64,000 bases of DNA, taken from contig JAJTWR010000021.1 in assembly GCA_021613335.1 (NCBI GenBank), positions 2,252,001-2,316,000 of the forward strand, given 5' to 3'. A model generated the notes under the pieces. It ran no database searches, was not told where the DNA came from, and worked only from the letters and a program-made list of their open reading frames with translations. Made by a program: the position numbers and the translations under genes. Source of the stretch: Whitmania pigra (lineage: Eukaryota; Annelida; Clitellata; Hirudinida; Haemopidae). Below are positions 24,601-38,037 of the stretch, one piece after another. Position 1 is the first letter of the stretch; each line of letters begins with the position of its first letter.

Positions 24601-27600
24601 TCAATAAAGTTTGTGATAAATTCAATGTTTTCCATTTATCATGATAACAGTCATTATTGCCTTGTGGTGGCAAACATGCAGAAAATGTTAGATTAATTAA
24701 TAGAAATAGACCAATTCCTGCATTTGTACTTTCTAACTGATTTTTTGCAGTTTATTTTACTTGAATCTTTAATTTTGTCCATGTAAGAATTTCACTTGCA
24801 ATCATTTTTACAACATTGTTTGGAAACTAAATGTTGAAATCAAATAGTAATAAATTATCCAAGACTATCAGTTAGGCTAACACATGAATAAATTGTGATG
24901 TATATGCATGAATTATTAACATGAGCTAACAATATAACAATTATTTTCTTCTTTTGGTCTCATCAGTGAGTTATCACTATATCTGATTGTGCAACAATTT
25001 AGGTGGAATTGTTTCCATAAAATTGAGCAACTGTTAAATTAAATTATTCAGTCACTGTAGACCAAAACTGTTTTGGAATTCTGAAAATTATTTATTCACC
25101 TGATATTGCTAATAAATGTCAAAAGTGCGAGATACCTTACCAAAGCCATTAGCTATCAGTTTGCGTTGATAGTGATGGATGATGATACTAATGTAGAATA
25201 TGACTGGAATCCAAGTACTTCCCTTGCAATTACTCTTTGGAAGTGGCCAGTGTGCTTTAAGATGTGTTTCTAAGTATATACTTGTATATAAGTAAATACT
25301 AAGTATGGATGGTCAGTTAACGAAGCTGTTCTATTTAAGTAACATGATTTCATGCTCAGTTGGTGATGCGTTCATCTGCTTAATTGAAAACTTTTGAAGT
25401 CATTCTTCATACTTTTATGAACCTTCTTACTGAAAACAACACACAGTTATTCAAAATGGAATAATTATTTTTAAATTATTCTGGTTTTATTCATGAAACT
25501 TGACATGAAACTAGAACTTGCCATAGATATTATATATTTAGCTTCTATCCATATTTTGTAACAAACACATCATGTACTAGGATAGATCACAAGATGTTGG
25601 AGCGTTTTAATTTTTAAGGCCTCAATTTACGACCACACATGTTACACTCTGTTTGTTCTTGTTTTCATTCATGGCAATGATATACGATTATGATTATTAT
25701 CATAACAGTAATATTTGGCAAAAATAATTTTATTGATGACAATAATAACGATTGATTTCCGTAATCTTCCTCCATTGGGTGGCCTAACCAGAAGAATTTA
25801 ACAGGATTTTGTTATCAATGAAACAGGCACATGCTACCTGCTACAAACATCTGCCATCTGAATGCAGTTTTGGATGCTTACGAGACATCGTGCTGCCCCC
25901 TTACAGTGTCACTGTTCCTCGCATCGATGTTCCACAGGAAACCTTGTTTGGCCTCCCAAAGAGACAAGGTCAGCAATTAGATGAGTTACTGGTGTAAACA
26001 ACCATCCTAATCTTCATTTAGAATAAAATAAGGTTACAGATTTTTAATTTTTTAAAGTGAAATTTTCTAGAAAAGACTTGAAGAAGAAACTTAAATATAA
26101 AATTACATTTTAAATTAGCAGTGTCTCTGAAACATAAGTGGCTGTGGTGCAATCTGATAATGGTTCTACAAAATAATAAGCAAAAGATTATTTATCTGCT
26201 CTCCAGACTTTGGCAAGACTAGACACATTATCACTAACTATTTAGCAAGCAGAAGAGTGAGCGATTACAGAGAATTATTAAAAAGCAGTAGATGTGACAC
26301 AAGCCATTTGCATCCCTAAGATGAAATGTAATTAGGGTGAATTTAAATTGATAAGCAAAACAAAAAACAATTTCGTGATAATGGATGATTTAATGGATTA
26401 AGCCTGTGCCAAGGATGTGATTAGTATTGGGTATCTGATTAGTGCTGAACAAACCAGCCGATGGGGACAAGTGGATGGAATTTATGAACAAATATATAAA
26501 AAAGATAAGATATGATATAAACTGTTGGAATGACTTAATCTTTACCTCAACTCTCCCACCCTTAACAAATGAGTATTATATTTCAAACAATAGCCAACAA
26601 TGTCAAAGTAAATTTTAAAGCTTATTATGGTGATGTAAATTTTGCGTCTAATTACAAGTTCTTACATGTTGAAAAATATTGCTGGGAGTGATTGTAAACA
26701 GGAGTTTTATCCACTAATAAAAAATGTTTTGTGCACTATTAAATGAATCAAGTGAATATTTTATGATATTTCTCATTAGTGTCAGAATTTGAATCAAATA
26801 ATGGAGATTCAAAGGTTGAAGAAGAGATTGAAAAGAGATCTCCAAAAGAGAGCAAAGAACGAGAAGAAGGTTTAAATCCAGTTTTTGTTTTCCAGTTTTA
26901 TTAATTGATTATTTCTTATGAATGTTATTCATAATGAGTCATAGAAGGTTGATGCTGACTGACAATCTCACTGAAATGTTTGCTCTTACTTGATTCAACG
27001 GTCTCCATTTTATGTGAATGATTGGTGGGATGTTTTTAAAGCAGAAGTTGTGCAGTTGTACGATGGGAACAGCTCACTCAAGAGGAAGCAACATCGACTA
27101 ACTGTTGTTCCTAAACAGGCTCCTGCTCAAATTCTTCTGGTTTGCATTAACTTTCATTATTATTGCAACGTGATTTCACGATAGGATCAGTAGATAAATC
27201 ATCTGGAATTATATATGCCTAGGTATAAATTCAATGCACCCATCCTCTGTTTCAGGAAGCTGCCCTTCGAACATTCCACATATCCGACGACCCAAATAAT
27301 TTTTCCATCTCAGAAGCATCAGAAAGTGGTTGGTAACTTTTGTCGAAGCAAGCAATTATTTAGGACTTAAAATGCTTTCTTGAAATCAAGATTCTGGAGA
27401 AAAAGTACTCGACTTGACTCAGCCACTGCATGGCCAGGTGTCCTTGAAACAAGGCAAAAAGGCAGCAGTGCTGCTGAGGTACCGTGAACAAGATGCAAGC
27501 AAAGGATATATAAGGATATATCCTAAAGGATTGAGGTGCTTCTCGTAATGCTGCTCTATGTCTAAGGCATCAATGACATCCTTTGCTTGGCATTTTAGCG

Positions 27601-30600
27601 ATATATCTCCAAAGGCCGATGTCACCTTTAAACACATTCCAGTGCAGCAGGAGAGCAGTGCACAAGAACTGATTGAACTTGCTCTCCAAAAGTTTGGCAT
27701 TGAAGTCGGTTGTTTGTCTATTACAAACGTGTTATTAATAATGATCTTATCTTACATTCAATTAATTAAATATTAATTAAAAAATTAAAAGAACAATTTT
27801 TCTTAGATTATATGGATTTTCATTTAGATGAACAAGAACTTTATAAATCTTGTTAGAAAGCAATCAGACTTATAAATAATTTAGATTCGTTAACAATTAT
27901 TTCATAAAGGCGGTGATAAATAAATGGTGGTGCGGGTGGTGTGCAGACACAATTTTATAGGAATGGTTCAATTCATATTAAATTGCTCATAAATAACTCT
28001 AAACATGGCATCATCTACATTAATGTGGTTGTTATTATGAGGTGATAAAACTTGAACGATGTTCCATTAAGTTAAGCACATTATTAATGGATAGCAATGA
28101 TCATTATTGCATCCAGAACGCCAACCCAGAGCAGTTCTCTCTGGTGGAAGTAGTGCTTGACAAAGGAGTTTCGGAGAGGGAATTGAGTCAAGATGACAAA
28201 CCATTTCTCATCATGCAAAAAAGCAGGAAGGTTGGTATCATCTTCGAATGATAATTAATATTTCCTATAATTAATTGCTAATTATAAAAGTTTCTATTAT
28301 TATTATTAATACTGATGCAGGAATGCCTTAGACAGAGTCGAATGACCCGGTTTTACATCAAGCAGAAAGATGATCCTCATGGACCTCAAGTTGCTATGTA
28401 TGTTGGAAATCTTCCTACAAATCTTTCCCAAAGACAATATGAACACATTCTCCTAGACATTGTGGGAAAAGGTAACATTTCTCGTTATTGGAGTTTCTTT
28501 GTTCGAATTGGAAATTAATTTAACACTTGTTAAGTGAACCAAGTTCTCAACAAAGATATAAATCATTGCTAATCCTTTGTTTAAAGTTATTCATTAGAAA
28601 TTAACTCGTGATAAAAGTATATCAATATAAAACTTTATTTTGTAATTCACCTGAAATTAAAAGTAACTCACATGTAATAGTAGCAGATATTGATTTGCAG
28701 TTCAAAATCAATTTTGCAGAAAACAAATGGTCTAGCTTCGATGTAATTTATTATGAGTACGGGTCCCTTGTGCTAGTTTATAATAATGCTGAGCGAGCCA
28801 CCAGAGCTTATAAACTTCTTCAGGGAAGACCTTTTGATGACAAACAAATCCTTGTTCTTCTCCTGCCCAACATTCAGGTTTTTATTAACTATAATTTATT
28901 ATATATAAAAATTAAAAAAAACGTTCTAATATCTTAAAAAATGATGTCTTTTTTCTAAATTACTTCATCCAAAATGTAAACAAATTGTGCACGTAACTTA
29001 GTGTTTTAAAATTGGTTTGGTGTGTGTAATGTTTGCCTTACCTTGTAATGACAATAGTGAATGAAACTTTCAGCCAATAATGATCCACTCCTCAATGACA
29101 CCTCTATTGGTCCTTGTCAATGTCAAAAGCGGGGGTCAGCAGGGCATGGAACTGATCAGATCATTTAGAAAATTACTCAATCCACACCAGGTGTATGACC
29201 TAATGAATGGTGGACCCCTTCCTGGGTTGGTTCAAATATTATTAGCTAATTATAGGATATATCATTTCATTGGTTCACCTGTGGAACATTATTAATAATA
29301 GTTAATAATAATAACAAGATTAATAAATAATAATAACAAAAATAGTATATATTAATGTTTACAGTTATATTTATATTTACAGTTATTATGTTGTATGCTT
29401 GTCATTATTGAAAATGATTTAACTAGCTATATAACATCAATGTCGATAATAAAGATTATTTTTAAGGTTGTATGTTTTTCGCAACCTACCTCGCTTTAAA
29501 ATCCTGGTTTGTGGCGGCGATGGCTCGGTTGGTTGGGCTCTTTCTTGCCTCGACAACGTAGGTCAAGATGCCCTTTGCCAGTCTCCCCCTATGGCCGTCA
29601 TTCCTCTAGGCACAGGTTGTAAAATGTTTTTGTCACAATTATTTTTTTAGAAGAATTTGTGTACTCTGTTTTAATAATAATTACATCTCTTAAACGTCAT
29701 CATTATCACACATGATAGAATTTATGTGTGTTGTCATTTGAAATAGGAAATGACTTGGCCAGGGTCCTGAGGTGGGGTCCTGGTTATACAGGTGCAGAAG
29801 ATCCTCTGAGCTTGTTAAGAGATGTCATTGAGGCAGAAGACATCAAGCTGGACAGGTTCCAAAAGTTCCTTTTTTTGTTTTATCTTTTGATTGTTTGATT
29901 TTCCAAATTGAATAATGTTTAATTCATAAAAAAAAGATGGACAGTCATATTTCATCCTAACGAAAAAGACGTTGATGACGTCAAAGTGGCCATTGCAAAC
30001 GACACAAACACTACGCAACTTAACGAGGATCCCACTTCGATTTTTGTGATGAACAATTATTTTGGCATTGGCATTGATGCCGATCTATGTCTGGATTTTC
30101 ATATGGCAAGAGAGGAAAATCCTGATAAATTCAACAGCAGGTGATTTATTGTTTCTCATTGCTAATGTAATATAATCTTACAGATAGTTTTCATCATCTC
30201 AGCATTTACAGGAAGTACCAGTGCTGTTGAGTATAATATTAAAATAAACATTCAACAATTATGCATTATTTTATTGCAAACTTTTGAACCTTTCAAGGTT
30301 AACTAAAAACTATGTTAAGCCTTCATGCTTATGATTCTGAGTTGGTTATGGACAGAATGTTATAAAATCATATGATGTGTTGCTAATTTGCTATTCTACA
30401 TTTTAAAAATTGTAAAGAAACAAATTATGAAATTTTACTACTTGGGTAATATGGATTTTAATTATAATTGAATTTCTCTATAAAATGTAGGAATATTTAA
30501 ATATTTCCATAAAAAAATGTGTTCATATGTCAAGCAATTAATTTACCATTTTAGAAAGATTAAAATGTTGAGTCAGACTACTTGAAAACCAACAATGACA

Positions 30601-32168
30601 AGACATTATAAAAATGGCCCTTCGTAGCTCATGCAGATGATTTTATTTTTATATCTAAGAAAATTTGTTTGACCAATCTTACCTATCCAACAGTGGCAGT
30701 TACATTGGTATGAATTTTTGGTCTAAAAGGAGGCATTTTTGGCCAAAACAATAGAGCTAGATCAGTGATGACTTGATTGGAGAAACATAATTAAAGTACT
30801 GAAGGCAGATCTTTTATTATTTAAAACGTTAAATAATTGAAGTATTAGTTTTTCCAATAAATAGATGGTTTTTAGTTGTTCAGGCAGGTTAATTGGAACG
30901 ATTACACTATAATCATGGATGATCCTCAAGTGTGAAAGTTTAATATTTAATAAACTATTATGTGAGTCAATTAAACTCAAGTATGTTTATGAAGGACAAC
31001 GTTTTAATTTAAGATTAAGTCAAGCATCACGATATTTAAAACAAGCTGAATCATAATATGCTTCTTCACCTTTTCATATGTTTGTCCTGCCAGTTACGAA
31101 GAACGTGAATGTCTTTTAACATTAATAAATTGAAATTGAAAGTAGAAAGAGAAACCATGCCTCCTTATCAATCTAGCTGGGGAAATAGTTTGTGGGAGTA
31201 TGTATGGATCCAGATCATACATTTCTACTGACTTGAGTTTTGTTGCATTTAAAATTAAAATTTAAAATTTGACTTTATTTTTTTTTCAACTAATGTTTGA
31301 AATGAAATGATGTCTTTAATGGAAATTTTAGCAATTGTTTAAGTAAGCGATATCTTGACTTTAATTTATTTTTTAATGTGATTTTCTTAGACTGCACAAC
31401 AAAAGCATGTATTTCAAGATTGGATTGAGGAAGATGGTCAACAAAAGGTCATGTAAGGACTTGCACAAAGCCATTCGACTTGAAGTGGATGGGAAATTAA
31501 TTGATGTACCACCGGTGGAAGGAGTCATCATTCTAAATATCCTAAGGTAATTTCCTCATGAATCATGAATACAAATTAGTATTTTTAATATTTCAAATTA
31601 TTGAATTCCATCAGCTGGGCTTCTGGTGCCAATCTATGGGGACCTGAGAAGGAGGACCAGTTTGCAAAACCAACTCACTATGATGGGATGTTAGAAGTGG
31701 TTGGTCTCACAGGAGTGGTTCACATGGGACAAATACAGAGTGGCTTGAGGAGTGCGATCAGGATTGCTCAAGGGGGACACGTTAGTAGGAATATGTTGTT
31801 CATATTGTTTGATGTCCATCTACAATATGACCAAATACATTTCAGATAAGAATCCAGTTGCTTGCAGATCTTCCTGTTCAAGTAGATGGGGAGCCATGGA
31901 TTCAACCTGCAGGTCAAGTTGTTGTATTGAGATCGGCTCTCAAGGTCAGCTGCCAAGACTGATTTAAACAATCAGAATCACAAAGTGTTGATTTGAGCCT
32001 AATTGATTCTTTGTGTCTAAGGCTACCATGCTCAAAAAGTCCAAGAACAAAATGAAACGTTGCAATACAGAACCAAGCATCTACTTTCCCAATGAAACCA
32101 TGGCACAGCACCAACAACAGCCCATAAGGTCTCCATGCATTGACCAAGAACTTTCTCCTTTCCAGTGA
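21630..32168 (+). CDS. DGKQ: Diacylglycerol kinase theta
   Basis: Phosphorylates diacylglycerol to phosphatidic acid. Exons: 21630-21816, 21997-22076, 22197-22299, 23252-23340, 24261-24392, 25827-25968, 26780-26869, 27045-27139, 27256-27328, 27391-27478, 27599-27704, 28072-28230, 28321-28471, 28720-28877, 29074-29225, 29467-29615, 29747-29855, 29937-30140, 31391-31546, 31615-31780, 31846-31944 and 32022-32168. Total 2835 nt, 944 aa; human DGKQ is 942. Domains in order: three C1 zinc fingers (from [51 protein letters not shown]), an acidic linker, a Ras-associating region ([14 protein letters not shown] to [10 protein letters not shown]), then the catalytic domain with [14 protein letters not shown], the nucleotide-binding [11 protein letters not shown] and [15 protein letters not shown], and the accessory domain ([21 protein letters not shown]). 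Three C1 domains plus an RA domain are diagnostic of the theta class. The splice pair 27704/28072 is the least certain. Confidence 0.95.
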
Positions 32169-34105
32169 AAGTGGCCCTCGTAATGTTTTAACTTGCTTCA
32201 GTTTGCATCATTTAAGATGATCTTGGGTAGAACTTTCCATATCAAAGTTTCACAAATCTCTTCAGGTTTTCTGGAAGATGAGAATCAGCTGCTCAGAATT
32301 GGTCGACATCCCAAATTAGTCTACCTCTATTATCAACCCACCTCAGTGTTGTTTTATCTTAATCCAGAGATATCCTATCTCTCAGCCACCCTCTTCATTA
32401 GTGTTTACTTCAAATTTCTAGCTTGTTTCATCTCCTCTAATTCCAATTTTTAAACACAATCGATATGAATGTGCATTGATTTATATCCTAAATCCTGACA
32501 CCAGGTATGGATGACTCACTGTACAATTGTAAACTTTTGTATCTATCATGATGTACATACTACTGAATATTTATAATGGACATTCGATGATTGTGAATAT
32601 TTTTCCTGAGAATGTTCACCTGTCTTCATGGAGAGTCTGATGACTGTCAAAGAACTTGCAGTGAAAGACCAAGTTGTGGTGACAGTCAAATCTGCCTCTG
32701 ATTGCTTTGCACTTAAAACTGGTTTTAGAACACTCTCGAAGGATAATCTGTGATGGAACCACCTCATCTCAACACTCGCCATGGTGCTCATCTTTGTAAT
32801 GAATCAGTACATTATCAGGATTTAGCAAGCTGCTACGATTTGTCTTACGTACAATGAATCAGTACTAATCATTAATTCCCTATAAGCGATTCATTAGTAC
32901 TTGTCGCATTTCATGTATGTGATGCATCAATACTCGTCTCACTTCATATATGTTATGCTTGTCTTCAGTGTTTTTTATCCTTTGTAATCAAATGGGAAAT
33001 GTCGCAAATTTAAAGTTATTGAGGCATATAGTTAAACATTAAGCACTCACGTACATGTACAGTGCTATGTTTAGTACGTTTTATTTGGTGTGTAGCTGGC
33101 AATCTTTCCATTTCTTGAGTGTCCCACAAGAGACCTATTTGGGTCAACAACTTTGATTTTATCAATACTGCACAGTTGACCAAAAAAAGCACTATGTTAC
33201 GTGTTGTAGCTTTCTTCTGTTGATAATGGCCAATCACAATAATAGCGAAATGATATTCAATTACTCAAGTAAGCATCTAAGAACTGTTTATGAAGATCTT
33301 ATTCCTGCTTGTAACGTTGCTTTTGTTGCCCCTTCACCTTTGGCTGGTCCAAAAAACATGCTTCGTGCGGTCCCAGAGTTTGGTGAAATACATTTTGAAT
33401 GAAACTTAGGGACTCTTCGGCTTGATGTTTCCTGGGTACATTATGATTTTGGCGATGTTTACTTACGAGGTGCATCAGCCCTTCCCAAAAAAAATCCCAC
33501 GCCTCCAAGTTGGCTTACCAAGCCATTGCTAATGTGGGGATAGATTCTATTGTGTTGAACTATATATGTGTGGTACAAATGAAGTTTATGAAACTGCATA
33601 TGTTACAAATTATATGTCATCACAAATCTTTTAAGACGAATTTACTTTTGAATAAAATTTATTTTACCAAACATTATTATCAAACGTTGTTTGGAATGAG
33701 TTTTTGGAGAGCCCTTCAGATTAACATTACATACATTCATTGGCACTGCAGTGATTGCCTGTTTTGGAATCTTTTATGAGAATTAAAAATTTGACTTAAA
33801 TTCTTCAAGATATAACTTGCATATCTTCTAATTTCAGGTATCATGACTTCCCAATGATTCATATTAGAACAAGACCATGGCTTTCCCAATTAACTAGAAA
33901 TTAATTTATTAGAAGGCCACAGGTAGCTACTAAAAGACTCCCATCCTCTAAGTAATGCTATGCAACTAGTTGTGAGACCATTTTTGTTCAAAAATATGAA
34001 ATGTTCATCAGGCACAGTATTCATAAAACTTCAACAGCAATTTATGAGTCATGATTAGTTCAAAAAATCATATTAATATACTAGATCTCGAAATTTTTGA
34101 AGGCC
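32169..34105. other. Intergenic stretch between convergent DGKQ and CREBL2
   Basis: About 1.9 kb with no supportable coding sequence. It should hold the DGKQ 3' UTR. A minus-strand AATAAA at 33905-33910 could serve CREBL2. No transposon recognised. Confidence 0.55.
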
Positions 34106-34450
34106 TTATGGGGAATTTGCAATTTTGGACAGCATCTCATAAATAATCATGACATGTTCATATTTCATGCCTTCTTGATCAATGTCCGCACAAAGTCGTT
34201 TCAACTGCAAGAAAAAATATATTTTAACTTGAAGGACACTATTAACAGAATACTAGAGGATGTGAACAATGACCTCTCCCAATTCATCTCGAAGAGCCAA
34301 TACAGCATTTTCACAAGATTTGGTAAGTTCCTCCAGGTACTGGAATCTCAACTTTTTCCTGTAACGACAGTCCCTTGCACTCTGTTGACTTTTGGTCAAA
34401 CCTTTCCGATTTCTTTCTGACATCTCCATTCCCAAAACCATCTTCTTCAA
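34106..34450 (-). CDS. CREBL2: CREBL2-like bZIP protein (last two exons)
   Basis: Small bZIP factor of the CREBL2 family, a nuclear regulator that can partner with CREB. Two exons are certain: 34450-34274 and 34204-34106, with stop TAA at 34106-34108. The first encodes LTKSQQSARDCRYRKKLRFQ, then YLEELTKSCENAVLALRDEL. This matches the CREBL2 basic region (QSARECRARKKLRYQ) and leucine zipper start. The second encodes LKRLCADIDQEGMKYEHVM and a short tail. Both splice sites are clean (acceptor CATTTAACAG, donor GAGAG|GTCATT, acceptor CTTGCAG). The exon 34450-34274 starts in phase 0 at an acceptor, so the usual Lys-rich N terminus must come from an upstream exon (above 34450) that I could not find. 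Alternatively, translation starts at the internal Met (MVLGMEM). Confidence 0.85.
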
Positions 34451-34453
34451 CTG

Positions 34454-35860
34454 TTAAATGATAAACTAAGATTAAATGTCATTCAATTATGGTACTTATT
34501 TATCTATCCCATGCTCATAATCAGTGGTATAACCGGAATTAAGAATTGGTCAAAATAGGAGGGCACAAGAAGAGGGGTATGGAAGAATTCCCTATGGCTA
34601 AGCCATAAGTAATGTTTAATAACATTATAAACTAATTAAGTGTTACTTAATAACATTATTGTTGTAATTAAGAAATACAACAGAGAAATGAGAAATGAGA
34701 AAATCCTAAGGGAAGAGATTTGAAAAAACATTGGAACCTTTTAAGAAGTAATAAAAAAAGACCATTTTGACTAAGAATGCTTATGACAATATTCAATATA
34801 AATGTTAAGAGCAAATCAATCCCTGAATGCAGAATATAAGTTTATATTTGGCAATATTCTCAAGCATTAATCATAATGACCACAAATGAACCAGCATTTA
34901 TTTCAAACAAAATATCACTCAGAAGCACCTTGAAAGCAATCAACAAACTTTCTTAAGCATTTCTTTCAACTATGATCAGATTAACAATAACTAAATTAAC
35001 CAGATCAATCTGACTAAATCAGTAGCAATAATAAATTTTTCTTGAGGTGATTTACGCAGCCACAACCAAAAAAAAAAAAATAACATGTCATTGCTTTAAA
35101 GCCATCTTTTGCATATCTCATCTAATATCTGATCAAGTGACATGCCATCGCTGCTTAGATTATTAAAGCCCATTTCTAGTTTAATATATTATAATTAATA
35201 TATTATAATTCAAACTTTAAAACATTTAAATGCATGGAATTAAATTCTAGAGAATTCCTCACCTGGTTAATCGAAACCGATTACTCGAAAAAATCCCTCA
35301 TAACTACCCGTGTTTGTTGGGATACCAAAATGATTTCCCTATACATAAGCAAAACAGTATTAAGTAATTCGAATCATTTGTAGCAATCATCCCACCTGAT
35401 TGCGCAATAAAACATTCATATCAACGTGAGAGAACATTCATCAGATTATTCAATTCGAAAGTTTTAGAAGTTTCGGGAATCAAAGCTTTATTTTGGGATT
35501 CGAGTAAATCAAATTACTATTTGTTATTATTATTATTTTAAAATAAACATTATATATTTAATAGAAATTTATTAGCAAAAGTTTAACACGATATACGAAG
35601 TGGCACGCAAAAAAACCAAATTAGTTTACAATGTTATTTTTAAGTTGTTATTGTTTATTGGTATTTATTTTTGAGATTTTATCTTAAGAGTTAAGAGTGT
35701 CTGCTGGTGGTCCCAAAGGACCGACTTCCAGGCTTCAGGGACGTCATTTGGGTAGGGATTCCTTGGTTTGGTGGCTCCTGTTGTCTTGGGAATGCAGGTA
35801 ACTATTCCGATTTTAAATGGCGATGGAAGCAAACCTGTCAGAAAACATAGTGACATATGG
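34454..35860. other. Sequence upstream of CREBL2 exons
   Basis: About 1.4 kb, AT-rich. It should contain the intron, first exon and promoter of the minus-strand CREBL2 gene, but no convincing exon was identified. Confidence 0.5.
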
Positions 35861-35864
35861 ACCG
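35861..35864. repeat. Target-site duplication ACCG, left of the gypsy element
   Basis: ACCG directly precedes TGTTGG at 35865 and recurs directly after the 3' LTR end ...CACTACA at 39921-39924. A 4-bp duplication is normal for Ty3/gypsy integrases. Confidence 0.75.
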
Positions 35865-35914
35865 TGTTGGACACAGGAACTTTGTCCCACTTGCATAATT
35901 AGAGACGCGAGTTC

Positions 35915-36626
35915 GCCAACATCGAGTTTTGTTTCAACATTGTTTCACATACAACGCCTGAAAGACGAGACTCAGCGATACGCACACGTGGTACACAATC
36001 TGCCCTTCCACGTAGCGGAGCAGGTCCAGGACCTCATCTACGAGGCTCCAAGCGAGAGGCCGTACACCGGTCTCAAGGAAGCCATCCTGCAGCGTTGCGG
36101 ACAATCTCAACAGACAAGGCTGAGGAGCCTTTTCAGCGCAGTGCACCTGGAAGGTCGGCTACCCAGCCAACTCCTTCGACACATGAAGACGCTGCTGGGC
36201 GACAATTCGATGGACGAAGCCATCCTCCGGCAGCTGTGGATTGATAAGCTGCCTCCTCACGTCCGGTCCATGCTGGCGACCGCCCACGACAAAAGCCTTC
36301 TGGAACAGTCTATCGTGGCGGACCAAGTCATGGACGCGTACACGGACCCCACAGTCTCACGGGTAGTGACGGCCCCCCTGCAAGGACAGACCACCATGGA
36401 AGACATCAGCCTCAAGCTTCAGCTGATCACCGACAGACTGGCCAGGCTGGAGACCACTAGAGAGGAACCCTGGCGACACACACGACCCCGCAGCAGGAGC
36501 AGATCCCAAGCAAGGCGTAGAAACACACCGGGAATGTGCTGGTACCATGCCACATACCGGGAGAGGGCCCAACGCTGCCAACAGCCCTGTTCCTTCCAGT
36601 CATCAAACTCCAGGGCCGGGCAGTAA
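35915..36626 (+). pseudogene. Gypsy gag remnant
   Basis: The open frame continues through LTR sequence into gag-like sequence (RYAHVVHNLPFHVAEQVQDL, RSLFSAVHLEGRLPSQLLRH, LPPHVRSMLATAHDK). Near 36533-36590 it has a CWYHATYRERAQRC..PC stretch resembling the zinc-binding C-terminal motif of this gypsy group. The N-terminal third of gag is missing because of the LTR-gag deletion. Codons before 35865 in the same frame are host flanking DNA, not gag. Confidence 0.8.
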
Positions 36627-38036
36627 CTGCGACGGCTGCCTCTGGCCAACATCATGGAAGTCGCCTGTTCCTCATCGATGACGTTTACAACGGCCTGAAG
36701 TATCTTGTCGACACCGGGTCGGAGGTCAGCGTCATCCCTCCACCTCCCCAGCACTCGCTCAAGACATCACCCTTCACGCTGCAGGCTGCCAATGGCACGA
36801 CGATTAGGACGTACGGTCAAAAATCCCTGTCGTTAGATTTGGGTTTGAGGCGCAATTTCCAGTGGATCTTCGTTGTCGCCGATGTGTCGCCAATCATTGG
36901 AGCAGATTTCCTGGGCCATTTCAACTTGAACGTCTACATGTTCAACAAGAGGCTCATAGAAACAAGACAACTCTATCGGTCGTGGGATCAATCAGTGCAG
37001 CACCTTCAACCCACATCCACCTGGCGCGAGCAACGACCAACCTCATCACCGGGCTTCTGGAAAGGTTTCCGTCACTGGGCAGGCCTTCCAATTTCAACGA
37101 GAGCGTCACTCATCAGGTCAAACATCACATTGTCACAGACGGCCCACCTGTTTTCTCAAAGCCACGCCGACTTCACCCCGACAAGTTCAAGATGGCCAAG
37201 GCTGAGTTCGAGCACATGCTCCAGTTGGGAATCATCTGCCCCTCTTCCAGCCCATGGTCATCACCTCTGCACATGGTTCCAAAATCTTCAGGGGACTGGA
37301 GGCTATGCGGGGATTACAGAGCACTGAATGCACGGACGGTTCCGGACAGATACCCCATTCCTCACCTACACGATTTCACAAATGGTCTGACCAACGCACA
37401 GATCTTTTCAAGAATCGATCTCGTCCGAGCCTACCACCACATCCCCATCGCAGAGGAGGACATACCCAAGACCGCCATCACTACACCGTTCGGCCTGTAC
37501 GAATTCATCCGTCTGCCGTTCGGACTCAGGAACGTAGTCCAGTCTTTCCAGCGCTTCATGGACGAGATACTCCGAGGTCTAGATTTTGTATTTGTCTATA
37601 TCGATGACGTTCTAATTGCCAGTTCGTCGATGGAGGAGCATCTCGGACATCTGGAGCAAGTGCTGAAGAGGTTCACCGATTTCCACCTCACGGTGAACAT
37701 GGACAAGTGTGAGTTTGCGGTCACGTCTACAACATTTCTGGGACACTCTGTGAGTTTGGACGGCATACAGCCACTTCCGGACAATGTCAAGGCCATCACA
37801 GAGTACAAGCAACCGGAGACGCTTACACAACTCCGACGGTTCGTGGGTCTGGTGAACTTCTACAGGAGGTTCATCCCACACTGCGCCGACATGCTCGCTC
37901 CTTTGACCAGCATGTTCAAGAAGCAGAACTCGAGGAGCAAGACAGCAGTGTCTCTAAACCCTGTCCAGTTGCAAGCATTTCAGAAAATCAAAGATGCTGT
38001 GCAGTCCGCCACCCATCTCGCATTCTTGAATAGTTA
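36627..38036 (+). pseudogene. Gypsy protease and reverse transcriptase, frameshifted
   Basis: The protease active site appears as LVDTGSEVSVIPP near 36700-36740. A frame change at about 36950-36962 separates it from the reverse transcriptase frame, which carries [42 protein letters not shown] and the catalytic [10 protein letters not shown] near 37597-37626. A TAG at 38035-38037 ends this frame. RNase H resumes in another frame, so there is a second frameshift near 38031-38037. Confidence 0.88.
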
Positions 38037-38037
38037 G

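Noticed and set aside
32546..33508. ORFs between DGKQ and CREBL2
   Set aside because: Short, unrelated to known families, and without splice support; most likely 3' UTR or intergenic sequence.
36357..36754. Minus-strand ORFs across the gypsy element (also 38597-38992 and 37596-37881)
   Set aside because: Antisense shadows of the pol coding sequence caused by its higher GC content.
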